The notes beneath the pieces are model-generated. The model worked only from the letters and a program-made list of their open reading frames with translations, had not been told where the DNA came from and searched no databases. A stretch of 64,000 bases of DNA, taken from positions 1 to 64,000 of the forward strand of contig NYZP01000030.1 in assembly GCA_002687175.1 (NCBI GenBank), written 5' to 3'. Each line of letters begins with the position of its first letter. Positions within the stretch are counted from its first letter, which is position 1. The DNA is from Parcubacteria group bacterium (GTDB lineage Bacteria > Patescibacteria > ABY1 > Buchananbacterales > UBA6539). This document shows positions 17,740 to 25,653 of the stretch, piece after piece. The position numbers and the translations under genes were made by a program.

Positions 17740-18137
17740 TCGGGGATCGTCCACCTACGCCAAAGCTTCGGTGGACAAGTCTAACGGCTTAGCCCCATAA
17801 CTCGGGGATCGTCTAATCCCCGACATAAAGTCGGGGCAGGGTCCGGACGCCAGACATGGTTTGTCCTGTCCAAACTTCGGAGATCGTCTAACGTCCCCGC
17901 CCCATAACTCGGGGATCGTCTAATGGTAGGACGCCTGGTTCTGGTCCAGGTAATCTAGGTTCGAATCCTGGTCCCCGAGTTATGGGGCGGGATAAATAGG
18001 ACGCCAGGTGGCGCCTGCCCCGCCGCATGGCGGGGGATCCTGGTAATCGGGGTTCGCGCGAAGCGCCTGTCTCCGAGGCTTGTACAGGAATCATGCTTGT
18101 CCGCCAAAGCCTGGAGGGCGTAGGTGGTTCCCTGAGC
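17740..18137 (+). repeat. Nested tRNA-Gln-derived palindromic repeats
   Basis: The whole 440-nt gap around tRNA-Gln is a set of nested, partly decayed tRNA-Gln-like pieces. 5' tRNA halves (TCGGGGATCGTC or TCGGAGATCGTCTAA) occur at 17740, 17802, 17877 and 17909. 3' halves occur at 17971-17979 (intact), 18070-18077 (TCTCCGAG) and 18128-18136 (TTCCCTGAG). CCCCATAACTCGGGGATCGTCTAAT-type sequence is directly repeated at 17793 and 17900. CCCCGAC-ATAAA-GTCGGGG (17818-17836) and CCCCGCC-GCAT-GGCGGGG (18019-18036) are perfect hairpins inside these pieces. The outermost arms share CCACCTACGCC and its complement. Confidence 0.75.
17909..17979 (+). tRNA. tRNA-Gln (CTG)
   Basis: A complete cloverleaf: acceptor TCGGGGA/TCCCCGA, D-arm CGTC...GGAC, anticodon stem CCTGG/CCAGG with loop TTCTGGT (anticodon CTG), T-arm CTAGG-TTCGAAT-CCTGG, and discriminator G. 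CCA is not encoded. The 13 nt before it and the discriminator plus 12 nt after it are perfectly complementary, so the precursor's acceptor helix is extended from 7 to 20 bp (17896-17915 with 17972-17991). That is very unusual for a tRNA that must be cut by RNase P. Confidence 0.9.
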
Positions 18138-18164
18138 CAATAAATAATAAATAAATAAAATTTA

Positions 18165-18944
18165 ATGGACCCTAAATATCAGCAGATTATTGATTTTATC
18201 AAGGAGTCTGGAGAGGAGATTGTAGAACAATTTGGAAAAATTAAATATATTGATGTTAAACATCGTTTCACCAGCGAATACGATTTAAAAATTGAACGAG
18301 GCTTTGAAAAAATTGTTAAAGGTTTTGGTGAAGGCCATAAACTTTATGCTGAAGAAGAACACGATGCCTTTAGCGAGGCAAATAATTTGTGGGTAGTCGA
18401 CCCAATTAGTGGCACACGATTTTTAATTGAAGGCACAAAGTACTACTCCATTGTGGCTACTCATGTGCAAAATGGAAAATCATTATTCTCGGCGGTGTAT
18501 GGTCCCAGTATTAATGAATTTTTTGTAGCTATGGCTGGTCAAGGTTCATTTTTGAATGATAAAAAAATTACTATTAATCCTAGTCAACCAAATCCTAAAA
18601 TAATATTTAAAGTTTCTGATGAGTGGAAAGATTTAGAAGCTGCTGAAAGAGTTCGTTTGGTGCTAAAAACTTTCAATTTCGAAGAAGTTGAAAAATCAGA
18701 AGCGCTAAATTACAGCAATGTTGCCTGTGGTCGAGCTGACTGCTTTGTTTTACTGGGTAAAGATTCTTTTCCCAGTTTTGCTGGTCAATTAATAGTGACC
18801 GAAGCGGGAGGTGTTTTTAGCAATATTAAAGGGGAGTCCATAATTAATCACGATGATAAAATTTTTATTGCCGGTGAACAAACTATTAATGACAAGATCT
18901 TACCGTTAGTCCAAAAGGCTCTCGGCTCTTATTACATTAATTAA
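18165..18944 (+). CDS. Inositol monophosphatase family protein, divergent active site
   Basis: A 259-residue IMPase/CysQ-fold protein. The first metal-binding glutamates are present (AEEE, 62-65), and DPISGT (79-84) corresponds to the family's DP[IL]DGT motif, but the catalytic second Asp is Ser82. The later PWDxAAG motif reads PSFAG (203-207), so another metal-ligand Asp is lost as well. The EAGGVFSN segment is conserved. It is either inactive or works by an altered mechanism. It is followed directly (0 nt) by the thioredoxin-like gene. Confidence 0.8.
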   Translation: MDPKYQQIIDFIKESGEEIVEQFGKIKYIDVKHRFTSEYDLKIERGFEKIVKGFGEGHKLYAEEEHDAFSEANNLWVVDPISGTRFLIEGTKYYSIVATHVQNGKSLFSAVYGPSINEFFVAMAGQGSFLNDKKITINPSQPNPKIIFKVSDEWKDLEAAERVRLVLKTFNFEEVEKSEALNYSNVACGRADCFVLLGKDSFPSFAGQLIVTEAGGVFSNIKGESIINHDDKIFIAGEQTINDKILPLVQKALGSYYIN

Positions 18945-19490
18945 ATGTCACTTGAAAAATCTAAAATAAAATTAGAAACTGGGGATCAAGCTCCTGATTT
19001 TAGTTTACTGGGTATTGATGATAAACAATATTCACTGGCTGATTTTACTGATTTTGAATCAGTTTTAATAATTTTTATGTGCAATCACTGCCCCTACGTA
19101 AAAGCTAAAATTGATGTTTTGAATAATCTTCAAAAAAAGTATAGTTCTCAATTAGCGATTGTTGGAATCAACAGTAATGATCCTAATTATCCAGGAGAGG
19201 GAATGGAGTTGATGAAAGAATTTACCAAGGAACATAAAATAAATTATTTTTATCTACTTGATGATTCACAAGATACAGCAAAATCTTATGGCGCTACTTG
19301 CACACCAGATCCATTTTTATTAAACAAAGAACACAAGTTAGTTTTCCATGGACGACTTAATAATCAAATGCAACCAGAAGATAAGTCGACTGAAGAGACC
19401 ATGGAGTTAAAAATTGAACAGCTTCTGAAGAATGAAAAAATCAGTGACGATTTTTTACCCTCAATGGGGTGTTCTATTAAATGGTTATAA
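18945..19490 (+). CDS. Thioredoxin-fold (AhpC/TSA-like) protein
   Basis: A 181-residue cytosolic thioredoxin-like protein of the PRX-like group. DQAPDFSLLGIDDKQYSLAD opens the fold, and the active site CNHCPYVK (about residues 45-52) carries a CxxC pair rather than a lone peroxidatic Cys. GINSNDPNYPGEG is the family's second block, and a cis-proline segment TCTPDPFLL follows. It probably acts as a thiol oxidoreductase or peroxiredoxin-like enzyme. It starts on the nucleotide after the IMPase stop. Confidence 0.87.
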   Translation: MSLEKSKIKLETGDQAPDFSLLGIDDKQYSLADFTDFESVLIIFMCNHCPYVKAKIDVLNNLQKKYSSQLAIVGINSNDPNYPGEGMELMKEFTKEHKINYFYLLDDSQDTAKSYGATCTPDPFLLNKEHKLVFHGRLNNQMQPEDKSTEETMELKIEQLLKNEKISDDFLPSMGCSIKWL

Positions 19491-19508
19491 ATTATTAAAA
19501 TAAATATT

Positions 19509-19763
19509 ATGTTAGATAAATTTAAAGAGTTAGGAAAACTTAAGGCCTTACAAGACCAAGCAAAAAATGAAAGATTCGAAGCAAATAAGGATGGTGTTAA
19601 AGTTGTGGTCAATGGTAGCTTTAACGTAGAAGAAGTAGTTTTAAATTCGGAATTAACAGTTGAGCAACAAGCTGACATTGTTAAAGAGTGTTTTAATGAT
19701 GCTATTAGAAATGCTCAAATGGGAATGGCCCAAAAAATGCAAGGTTTAGGACTAGGAATGTAA
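19509..19763 (+). CDS. ybaB: YbaB/EbfC nucleoid-associated protein
   Basis: An 84-residue short YbaB. A helix rich in Lys and Gln is followed by the conserved beta segment DGVKVVVNGSFNVEEVVLN and a C-terminal helix ending in a Met/Gly-rich tail. EbfC proteins bind DNA as dimers and coat the nucleoid. The protein is about 15-20 residues shorter than usual, missing part of the first helix. It belongs to the dnaX neighbourhood, though not next to recR. Confidence 0.83.
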   Translation: MLDKFKELGKLKALQDQAKNERFEANKDGVKVVVNGSFNVEEVVLNSELTVEQQADIVKECFNDAIRNAQMGMAQKMQGLGLGM

Positions 19764-19830
19764 ATATTGACTAATTTTAGTCATATTGCTACCATAATTG
19801 TATATATTATTAATAATAATACAAAAACTT

Positions 19831-20649
19831 ATGATGTTTAATAAAAAAGTATTAATCGCCACGGTATTCATTTTCGCCCTAGGTGCTTACATCACAGTGG
19901 TAAATGCTAGTCATTCATAGGGAAATTATCACTGGGGAAGAACAACAAGTACTTTTACCCTTGAGCTTGGAGACAATCTTTCTTCAGATTGGGATTCTTA
20001 TTTAGTAACTACCAGCAGTGACTGGAGCCAATCAACTGCTCTTGATACAATTATAAAATCAGGTAAAGGTAAAAGAAACTGTCGAGCCACTGATGGTCGT
20101 GCTGAAGTATGTAATAGCAGTTATGGTAATAATGGTTGGTTAGGAATAGCTCAAATTTGGATTAGCGGCGAACACATCACTAAAGGTGTTGTTAAAGTTA
20201 ATGATTCTTATTTTGATACTCCTACCTATGATACTCCAGCTTGGAGAAATGTAGTTATGTGTCAGGAGGTTGGACACATCCTTGGTCTTGGTCACGTAGA
20301 TGAAGATTTCAATAACCCACCATCAGGTACCTGCATGGATTATTCAGCTGATCCGGAACCAAATCAACATCCAAATCAACATGATTATGACATGTTAGAA
20401 ATAATCTACGCTCACCTTGATAGTGTTGATACCTATAAATCTTCTGATGACGATGGCGGTGGTAACGGTAATAATGGTAGAGGCGGTGGTAGAGGTAAGC
20501 CAGAAGGAGTTGGCAACAACATGGACTTAAATGACCCATCAGCTTGGGGACAATCTATTAAAGAAGATGCCCAAGGAAATAAATCTTTATTTGTAAAGGA
20601 TTTAGGTAATGGTGAAAAATTATTCACCTTTGTTACCTGGATTCAATAA
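19831..20649 (+). pseudogene. Secreted metalloprotease-like gene with in-frame TAG
   Basis: A continuous 273-codon frame interrupted only by TAG at codon 30 (19918-19920). Codons 1-29 encode a typical signal peptide (MMFNKKVLIA through a hydrophobic core to VNASHS). The frame then continues with a protease-like domain: QEVGHILGLGH (about 146-156) is the HExxHxxGxxH zinc site with the first His as Gln, followed by SGTCMDYSADP and NQHDYDMLE. A Gly/Asn-rich linker and a C-terminal WxQ region follow. The stop falls just after the signal-peptidase site. Point mutation, readthrough or a sequencing error are all possible. An internal start is unlikely to restore secretion. Confidence 0.7.
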
Positions 20650-20677
20650 GTTGATAGCTTAAATTAAAAATCCTTAA

Positions 20678-20708
20678 ACAGCCCGCTATATTCTAGCGGG
20701 CTGTTTTT
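20678..20708 (+). terminator. Strong intrinsic terminator
   Basis: ACAGCCCGCTA pairs with TAGCGGGCTGT (11 bp) and is followed by five T. Its strength suggests that the interrupted gene upstream was, or still is, transcribed. Confidence 0.92.
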
Positions 20709-20714
20709 ATATCA

Positions 20715-20746
20715 TTGACAATTTAGAAAAAATATAATAGTATAAT
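20715..20746 (+). promoter_or_regulatory. Probable promoter of the 20800 operon
   Basis: TTGACA (20715-20720) with two TATAAT boxes (20733-20738 and 20741-20746). The spacings are 12 and 20 bp, neither ideal, so one box may act without this -35. Confidence 0.45.
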
Positions 20747-20799
20747 TTATCGTTCATTGAATGTTAAATACTACTCAACTTGGAAAGGAGGTATACCCA

Positions 20800-21357
20800 A
20801 TGCCTACCTATAGGATGATTCGCTGTGGCACAGACTATTCTTTTGTGATTGTAGTAACACCAGCAGATACTGACCCTATGTCAGAGGATGGTACTTTTTA
20901 TCGGTACCTTAGGGAAGATGACGGAGATGACCCAGCAGTTTTTTATGAAATAGAAAGACTAACAGCCGTTGGTTATTTTGGTGGCATATATGACGGATCT
21001 CGTGCTTTTGCACCAAGAAAACGTTTCGAATCCCTTGACGCCATATTGGAATTTATCCATGGTGATGACCATTCAATACGAGTCAAGGTTACAGCAGATG
21101 AAGCTGGAGAAGTGCTTGTTGGTTACGGATATCTTCAAGAAGCTGTGATTGTATATATTGTAAGAGCACCTGACGGTAAATTAAGGAGTAGAAAAAACCC
21201 AGAAGAAAAGCCATCTGAAAAAGAAATTTCTGAGTGGGGCGGACAGTTGATAGTTGAAGGTAACCATCACAAAATTGTACTTGATGATGGTAGGGAAGTT
21301 TACGATTTCCAAGTTCACTGGGATGAAGTTCTTGAAGGAGAGGAGGAACACGTATGA
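20800..21357 (+). CDS. Acidic protein of unknown function
   Basis: A 185-residue acidic soluble protein that I do not recognise. It has alternating beta-rich segments (YSFVIVVTPAD, AVIVYIVRAP, HHKIVLDDGREVYDFQVHWDEV) and no signal or membrane segment. The start at 20800 is set by a near-perfect Shine-Dalgarno site (AAAGGAGG, 8 nt upstream); the in-frame ATG at 20761 lacks one. It overlaps the next gene by 4 nt (ATGA). Confidence 0.65.
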   Translation: MPTYRMIRCGTDYSFVIVVTPADTDPMSEDGTFYRYLREDDGDDPAVFYEIERLTAVGYFGGIYDGSRAFAPRKRFESLDAILEFIHGDDHSIRVKVTADEAGEVLVGYGYLQEAVIVYIVRAPDGKLRSRKNPEEKPSEKEISEWGGQLIVEGNHHKIVLDDGREVYDFQVHWDEVLEGEEEHV

Positions 21358-21575
21358 AGAGAAAATTATCGTTATTTTGGATTATCCATTTCAGTAGCAA
21401 GCCTAATGAACGACACGAAGTAATTGCTCTGACCAAGGGTCAAGCTATTGAAAAAGCTTGCTTAATATACAGGCTTAAAAAAAGACATGTTGTAACTGCT
21501 TTTCATGTAGGCAAAGCCAGAGAAAAGCATAGGTCCTATCTTACCAGGAGATTAAGGGAACTACATTCTTGGTAA
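21354..21575 (+). CDS. Small basic protein of unknown function
   Basis: A 73-residue basic protein (VIALTKGQAIEKACLIYRLKKRHVV) coupled to the upstream gene by an ATGA overlap and by a GGAGAGGAGG site before the ATG. I recognise no family. The two genes form a closed unit with promoter and terminator and are the best Shine-Dalgarno users in the area. Confidence 0.6.
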   Translation: MKRKLSLFWIIHFSSKPNERHEVIALTKGQAIEKACLIYRLKKRHVVTAFHVGKAREKHRSYLTRRLRELHSW

Positions 21576-21614
21576 TTAGTATTCATTTCAGTTAGCTTAA
21601 TCAGGTTAACAACC

Positions 21615-21647
21615 AAAGCTCAATGATAATATCAAAGAGCTTTTTTT
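21615..21647 (+). terminator. Intrinsic terminator
   Basis: AAAGCTC pairs with GAGCTTT around a 15-nt loop and is followed by a T-run. Confidence 0.7.
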
Positions 21648-21676
21648 ATTTTAAATTTTGTTAATTAACAAATTTT

Positions 21677-21685
21677 TGCTAAGAT
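21677..21685 (+). promoter_or_regulatory. Extended -10 promoter, leaderless
   Basis: TGC-TAAGAT ends 7 nt before the ATG at 21693. A TTGTTA at 21658-21663 (16-bp spacer) may be the -35. Confidence 0.5.
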
Positions 21686-21692
21686 TAGGTTA

Positions 21693-22787
21693 ATGTTATT
21701 TGGACTTATAAATTTAATAGTAATTGCCCCGATGATTCTTTTTTCTCTTGGGGTTACTTATCTTTTAAATAATGGCGAACCAACATATAAAGTCTTGACA
21801 CGACCGGAAAAAATAGAGGTCAAAGCCATCTACATGACTGGTTATACGGCTGGCTGGAAAGCACGCAGGGAAGAATTAATTAATTTGATTGAAACTACCG
21901 AGCTTAATGCCGTGGTTATAGATATTAAAGATTCTACTGGTAGGATCTTTTTTGATACTAATATACCATTAGTTAATAAAATTGGTGCCGAGGATATTAG
22001 AATTCCTGATTTAGCAGAGTTAGTCCAGGATTTAAAAAGCAGGGGAATTTATACTATTGCCAGGATGGTGGTGTTTCAAGATCCCTATTTAGCCAGAAGT
22101 AAGCCGGAAATCGCTTTAAATGCAAAATACGGTGGCCTTTGGCGTGATTGGAAAGGTCTATCTTGGGTTGACCCAACCCAAAAGTTTGTTTGGGATTATA
22201 ATATGGATTTAGCCAAAGAGGCAGTTAAATTAGGCTTTGATGAAATTAATTTTGATTATATTCGTTTTCCTTCGGATGGCAATATTAAACAAATCTCTTT
22301 TGCAAATCTAAAGGATAGCAGTTCCCTTGGTAAGTCAGAAGTGATGAAGAGTTTTTATGAGTATCTAAATGAAACCCTAAGCTATGTACCAGTTATTACT
22401 TCGGCTGACATGTTCGGCATGGTTCTTTGGCGTGATGATGGTTTGAATATTGGTCAACGGTTTGACGATGCCGCTCCTAATTTTGATTTCATAGCTCCGA
22501 TGGTATATCCATCTCATTATCCTTCTGGTTTTGAAGGTTTTGCTAATCCAGCGGCTCATCCTTACGAGGTTATCTATCGCAGTTTAATCCAAGTTGAGGA
22601 CAGACTAGTTGACTCACGAGCTCAACTTAGGCCTTGGCTCCAGGATTTTGATTTAGGTGCAGTTTATACTCCAGAGATGATACGTTTACAAAAACAGGCA
22701 ACTTATGATGGCGGTGGCAATGGTTGGTTTTTATGGAATGCCTCTAATAACTATACCGTAGGCGGACTTGAGTTAGCCATAGAATAA
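21693..22787 (+). CDS. DUF4015 (glycoside-hydrolase-like TIM barrel) protein
   Basis: A 364-residue protein with an N-terminal membrane anchor (about 5-25) and an extracytoplasmic (beta/alpha)8 domain of the DUF4015 family. Diagnostic stretches are AVVIDIKDSTGRIFFDT, the WVDPTQKFVWDYNMDLAKEA segment, FDEINFDYIRFPSDG and APMVYPSHYPSGF. Asp residues at strand ends (NFDYIRFP) suit a glycosidase active site. It probably acts on cell-surface polysaccharide, but no substrate has been shown for the family to my knowledge. Confidence 0.87.
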   Translation: MLFGLINLIVIAPMILFSLGVTYLLNNGEPTYKVLTRPEKIEVKAIYMTGYTAGWKARREELINLIETTELNAVVIDIKDSTGRIFFDTNIPLVNKIGAEDIRIPDLAELVQDLKSRGIYTIARMVVFQDPYLARSKPEIALNAKYGGLWRDWKGLSWVDPTQKFVWDYNMDLAKEAVKLGFDEINFDYIRFPSDGNIKQISFANLKDSSSLGKSEVMKSFYEYLNETLSYVPVITSADMFGMVLWRDDGLNIGQRFDDAAPNFDFIAPMVYPSHYPSGFEGFANPAAHPYEVIYRSLIQVEDRLVDSRAQLRPWLQDFDLGAVYTPEMIRLQKQATYDGGGNGWFLWNASNNYTVGGLELAIE

Positions 22788-22896
22788 TGGCTTAACTTGT
22801 GGATAATTTGGTAAATTTTAATTTGCTCTAAATGGTCGTTTTTGTTAAAGTGTACTCACATTAAAAATTAGATATACCTCCTTAAGGTTTTATCAT

Positions 22897-24399
22897 ATGT
22901 ATTTAGAATTTTTATCATTTAGGAGGAGGGTTAAGGCCACATTTACGGTAGGTCTTTTTTTTATATTAATAATTTTTTTATTATTAGCTGCTCCAGTAAG
23001 TGCAGAAACTAACAACTCAATTTCCGGACGTATTTTTGAAGACCTTAATTTTAATGATGTTCTAGATGATGGTGAGATTATTCTAGAAGATTGGACATTA
23101 AATTTGTACAAAGCTGACAATCTAGTTAGTTCACAAAAAACTAATGAAGCCGGTAAATATTTTTTTGGTAATTTAGCTTCCGGGGAATATTCGTTAAAGT
23201 TAACAATTCCTGATAAGTGGTTAGCAGTTTCCGCTAGTTTAGTAACTGTTAATGTTGCTACTAACTCTAGTCAAGAAATAAATTTTACTGCCTATAAGAT
23301 ATTTAGAGAGGAGCCAGTTTTAAGTCCGATGATGACATTGACTAATCAAAGTGTTGAAGTGTTATCACCAACCTCTGTTAGGATTACTTGGTTTACCAAT
23401 AAAGAAGCTACGACTCAAGTTGTTTTTGATAAATCAGGTGTTAGTAATGATCAGCTGATAATTAGTAACAATAGTTTAAGCTACAATTTTTCATCAGTAA
23501 TAGATTTCAATGGAAATACTTTTCATTCAGTTATTTTGACTGACTTAGACCCGGCGGCAACCTATAACTATCGCGCTGCTTCAATTCCTAATCCCAGACA
23601 ATGGCGTGGTTCACCTCGGATTTATACTGACGAAGTAGATTTTGTTACCGATAAATTACCACCAGAGGTTAGTCAGCCATTACCAAGTACAACAATTGAG
23701 GAACAGGATCCTGTTTCAGAAATAATACCTGATGGGCAAGTTTTAGGAGTTAAAAAAGATTTAGCGGTGACTGAAGTTGTTTCCGAGAAAAATTTAGTCA
23801 TTGAAGACCCTGACGAGAAAGACCAAAGTGAAGAAGTAGTATTGAATGAAGAATTACCAATTAATGTTGCAAATCCTTCACTAGACTCATTCAACTGCCG
23901 GCCACATATTTGGATTCTGCTAATTTTAAATGTATTTGCGATCGTAGTACTTAGATCAAAAGGTCAAAGAACAAAAAGTAATAGGGTTCAAAGACTTTGG
24001 TATTTAGTGGCAATTCTGGTGGCAGGGCCAACAACACTTGGTTACCCAGGTTGCTGGTTGATAACTTGGTTAGTATTTACTTTAGTATTATCAATAGCTA
24101 TTATAGCCGGGTTTAAAAGTAAACCACCAAATAACAATTCAGGGCCGTCATATATAGTTCCCGAAAAACCGCCAACCATTCCTAAAATTGTAGATACCAT
24201 TAATGATAAACAAACTGTTGAAAAACCCGAAATAAAATCATCAATTGAAAAAGTAAATAATGAGGTTAATACGAACGCAACTTCTCCGCCAATTAATTTA
24301 CCACCGCCATCATCGTCACCAATAACATCGCCTCCAGCTGAACCAAAAAATGATCCCAATCAACCAGATCCACCGCCAGACAACCGATTTCCTCTTTAG
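22897..24399 (+). CDS. Surface protein with SdrD/Cna-B-like and fibronectin-like domains
   Basis: A 500-residue envelope protein. A signal peptide (about 1-38, ending APVSAE) is followed by a Cna-B/SdrD-like domain at about 42-130 (ISGRIFEDLNFNDVLDDGE is the typical entry), then a fibronectin III-like domain at about 145-250, an acidic linker, two or three membrane helices (about 345-405) and a Pro-rich cytosolic or wall tail. The leader contains CCTCCT (22877-22882), able to pair with AGGAGG inside the coding region (22921-22926) around the start codon. Role: probably a structural adhesin or wall protein. Confidence 0.78.
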   Translation: MYLEFLSFRRRVKATFTVGLFFILIIFLLLAAPVSAETNNSISGRIFEDLNFNDVLDDGEIILEDWTLNLYKADNLVSSQKTNEAGKYFFGNLASGEYSLKLTIPDKWLAVSASLVTVNVATNSSQEINFTAYKIFREEPVLSPMMTLTNQSVEVLSPTSVRITWFTNKEATTQVVFDKSGVSNDQLIISNNSLSYNFSSVIDFNGNTFHSVILTDLDPAATYNYRAASIPNPRQWRGSPRIYTDEVDFVTDKLPPEVSQPLPSTTIEEQDPVSEIIPDGQVLGVKKDLAVTEVVSEKNLVIEDPDEKDQSEEVVLNEELPINVANPSLDSFNCRPHIWILLILNVFAIVVLRSKGQRTKSNRVQRLWYLVAILVAGPTTLGYPGCWLITWLVFTLVLSIAIIAGFKSKPPNNNSGPSYIVPEKPPTIPKIVDTINDKQTVEKPEIKSSIEKVNNEVNTNATSPPINLPPPSSSPITSPPAEPKNDPNQPDPPPDNRFPL

Positions 24400-24404
24400 A
24401 TATA

Positions 24405-24429
24405 GCCCCTCGTTAAAAACGAGGGGTTT
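24405..24429 (+). terminator. Terminator-like hairpin
   Basis: CCCCTCGTT pairs with AACGAGGGG-type sequence (CCCCTCGT/ACGAGGGG) and is followed by only three T. Confidence 0.55.
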
Positions 24430-24456
24430 GACAAATTAGGTCTATAATATTATATT
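24428..24456 (+). promoter_or_regulatory. Promoter of the CAP-domain gene
   Basis: TTGACA (24428-24433), a 17-bp spacer and TATATT (24451-24456). It overlaps the end of the preceding terminator. Confidence 0.65.
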
Positions 24457-24483
24457 TTAAAAGTTTACATTAAATTTTTGAAA

Positions 24484-25578
24484 ATGTTTTTGTTAAAAAG
24501 TATAAAATCAGATAAAAAACACAACAAGCTAAAAAATTTTAGACGACTTATTATCGCTGAGAAAAAAGAGTTCAGTCAACTGCTGACTGGAAAAGAAACT
24601 TCCAAAAAATTTTTTAAAGACTCAGGAAATTTATTAAAAGATTTTTTTATTCCTTATTCAGGAAATAATCATAAACCAAAAATTTTAAGATCAGATAGCC
24701 TGGCCAGTTATGCGATCATAGCAATAATTGTAAAGATGTTTACTGTTGGCTTCTTGTTTTTAGCTTATCCCAATCCGGCCCAACTTAGTTCTATTGTCGC
24801 TTCGAATATTATTAATTTAACAAATCAATCTAGACTAGATAGTGGACTTAATAAGTTGTCAGAAAATTCATTATTATCTTCATATGCTTTAGCCAAGGCC
24901 GAGGATATGATGAATCGAAATTATTTTAGCCATGATACCCCTGAAGGCAAACACCCCTGGCAATGGATTAATCGGGGTGAGTATGACTATATTTATGCTG
25001 GAGAAAACATGGCCATGGATTTTATTAGCGCAGAAACAGTTCAGGCCGCATACCTGAAAAGTCCCAGTCATCGACAAAATATTTTAAATTCAAATTATCA
25101 AGACATTGGTGTTGCCGTCTTGCATGGAGAACTAAATAATAAACAAACTACTTTACTGGTAGTTTTTTTCGCTACTAAGAGAAGTGATTTGCTTGATTTA
25201 GGGACTAAGCCAGCTATAGCTATAAATAACGATAATGCAACTTTTTTAGATACTGATTTGATTGAGCAGCCAACCGTTGCCGGAGTTCAAACGATTGTCC
25301 AAGACAATAAATCTAATGATGGTGTGGTACATGTTGCTGCTACTCAAAAATCTGGTAAATCAGTGGTTGATTTTGTGGTTGAGTATTCAAATATTTTCTT
25401 TTTAGCATTTTTGTTTTTTATTTTAATATCATTGGTAGCTAATATAATTATCAAGGCAAAAATTCAGCATCCGACGATAATTTTACAAAGCCTTGCCGTA
25501 GTTTCTTTATTGGCCGCATTGTTGCTTGCTAAAATTCACTTTATTGAAAAGGTTACGTCACAACTTTTAATACTCTAA
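24484..25578 (+). CDS. CAP (SCP/PR1, YkwD-like) domain membrane protein
   Basis: A 364-residue protein. A basic N-terminal segment of about 75 residues precedes a membrane helix (about 78-98). A CAP domain follows (about 110-245): LTNQSRLDSGLNKLSEN, AEDMMNRNYFSHDTPEG, YAGENMAMDF and SPSHRQNILNSNYQDIGVAV are the family blocks, with the His and Glu of the CAP cavity. Two C-terminal membrane helices (about 305-360) close it. An in-frame TTG two codons earlier is an alternative start. The function in bacteria is uncertain. Confidence 0.83.
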   Translation: MFLLKSIKSDKKHNKLKNFRRLIIAEKKEFSQLLTGKETSKKFFKDSGNLLKDFFIPYSGNNHKPKILRSDSLASYAIIAIIVKMFTVGFLFLAYPNPAQLSSIVASNIINLTNQSRLDSGLNKLSENSLLSSYALAKAEDMMNRNYFSHDTPEGKHPWQWINRGEYDYIYAGENMAMDFISAETVQAAYLKSPSHRQNILNSNYQDIGVAVLHGELNNKQTTLLVVFFATKRSDLLDLGTKPAIAINNDNATFLDTDLIEQPTVAGVQTIVQDNKSNDGVVHVAATQKSGKSVVDFVVEYSNIFFLAFLFFILISLVANIIIKAKIQHPTIILQSLAVVSLLAALLLAKIHFIEKVTSQLLIL

Positions 25579-25604
25579 ATAATCATTTAGTTAAAAAAGA
25601 TATA

Positions 25605-25625
25605 GCCCCAAAACGGGGTTTTATT
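25605..25625 (+). terminator. Weak terminator
   Basis: GCCCC-AAAAC-GGGGT followed by TTTATT. The stem is short. Confidence 0.5.
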
Positions 25626-25638
25626 GTCTTAAAAATTG

Positions 25639-25647
25639 TGTTATATT
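25639..25647 (+). promoter_or_regulatory. Extended -10 promoter, leaderless
   Basis: TGT-TATATT ends exactly 6 nt before the ATG at 25654. The in-frame TTG at 25636 lies upstream of or within this promoter and is rejected as the start. Confidence 0.65.
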
Positions 25648-25653
25648 AAGGTT

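Noticed and set aside
17888..18140. Two minus-strand ORFs of 61 and 68 codons
   Set aside because: They are antisense to tRNA-Gln and its palindromes, and are open only because the area is GC-rich.
19831..20649. Stop-codon reassignment of TAG
   Set aside because: TAG cleanly ends other genes here (for example at 7888, 11886, 17724 and 24399), so a single in-frame TAG does not indicate recoding.
22798..22806. Perfect DnaA box (TGTGGATAA)
   Set aside because: It is a single box with no cluster, no dnaA or dnaN nearby and no AT-rich unwinding pattern beyond background; not evidence for an origin.
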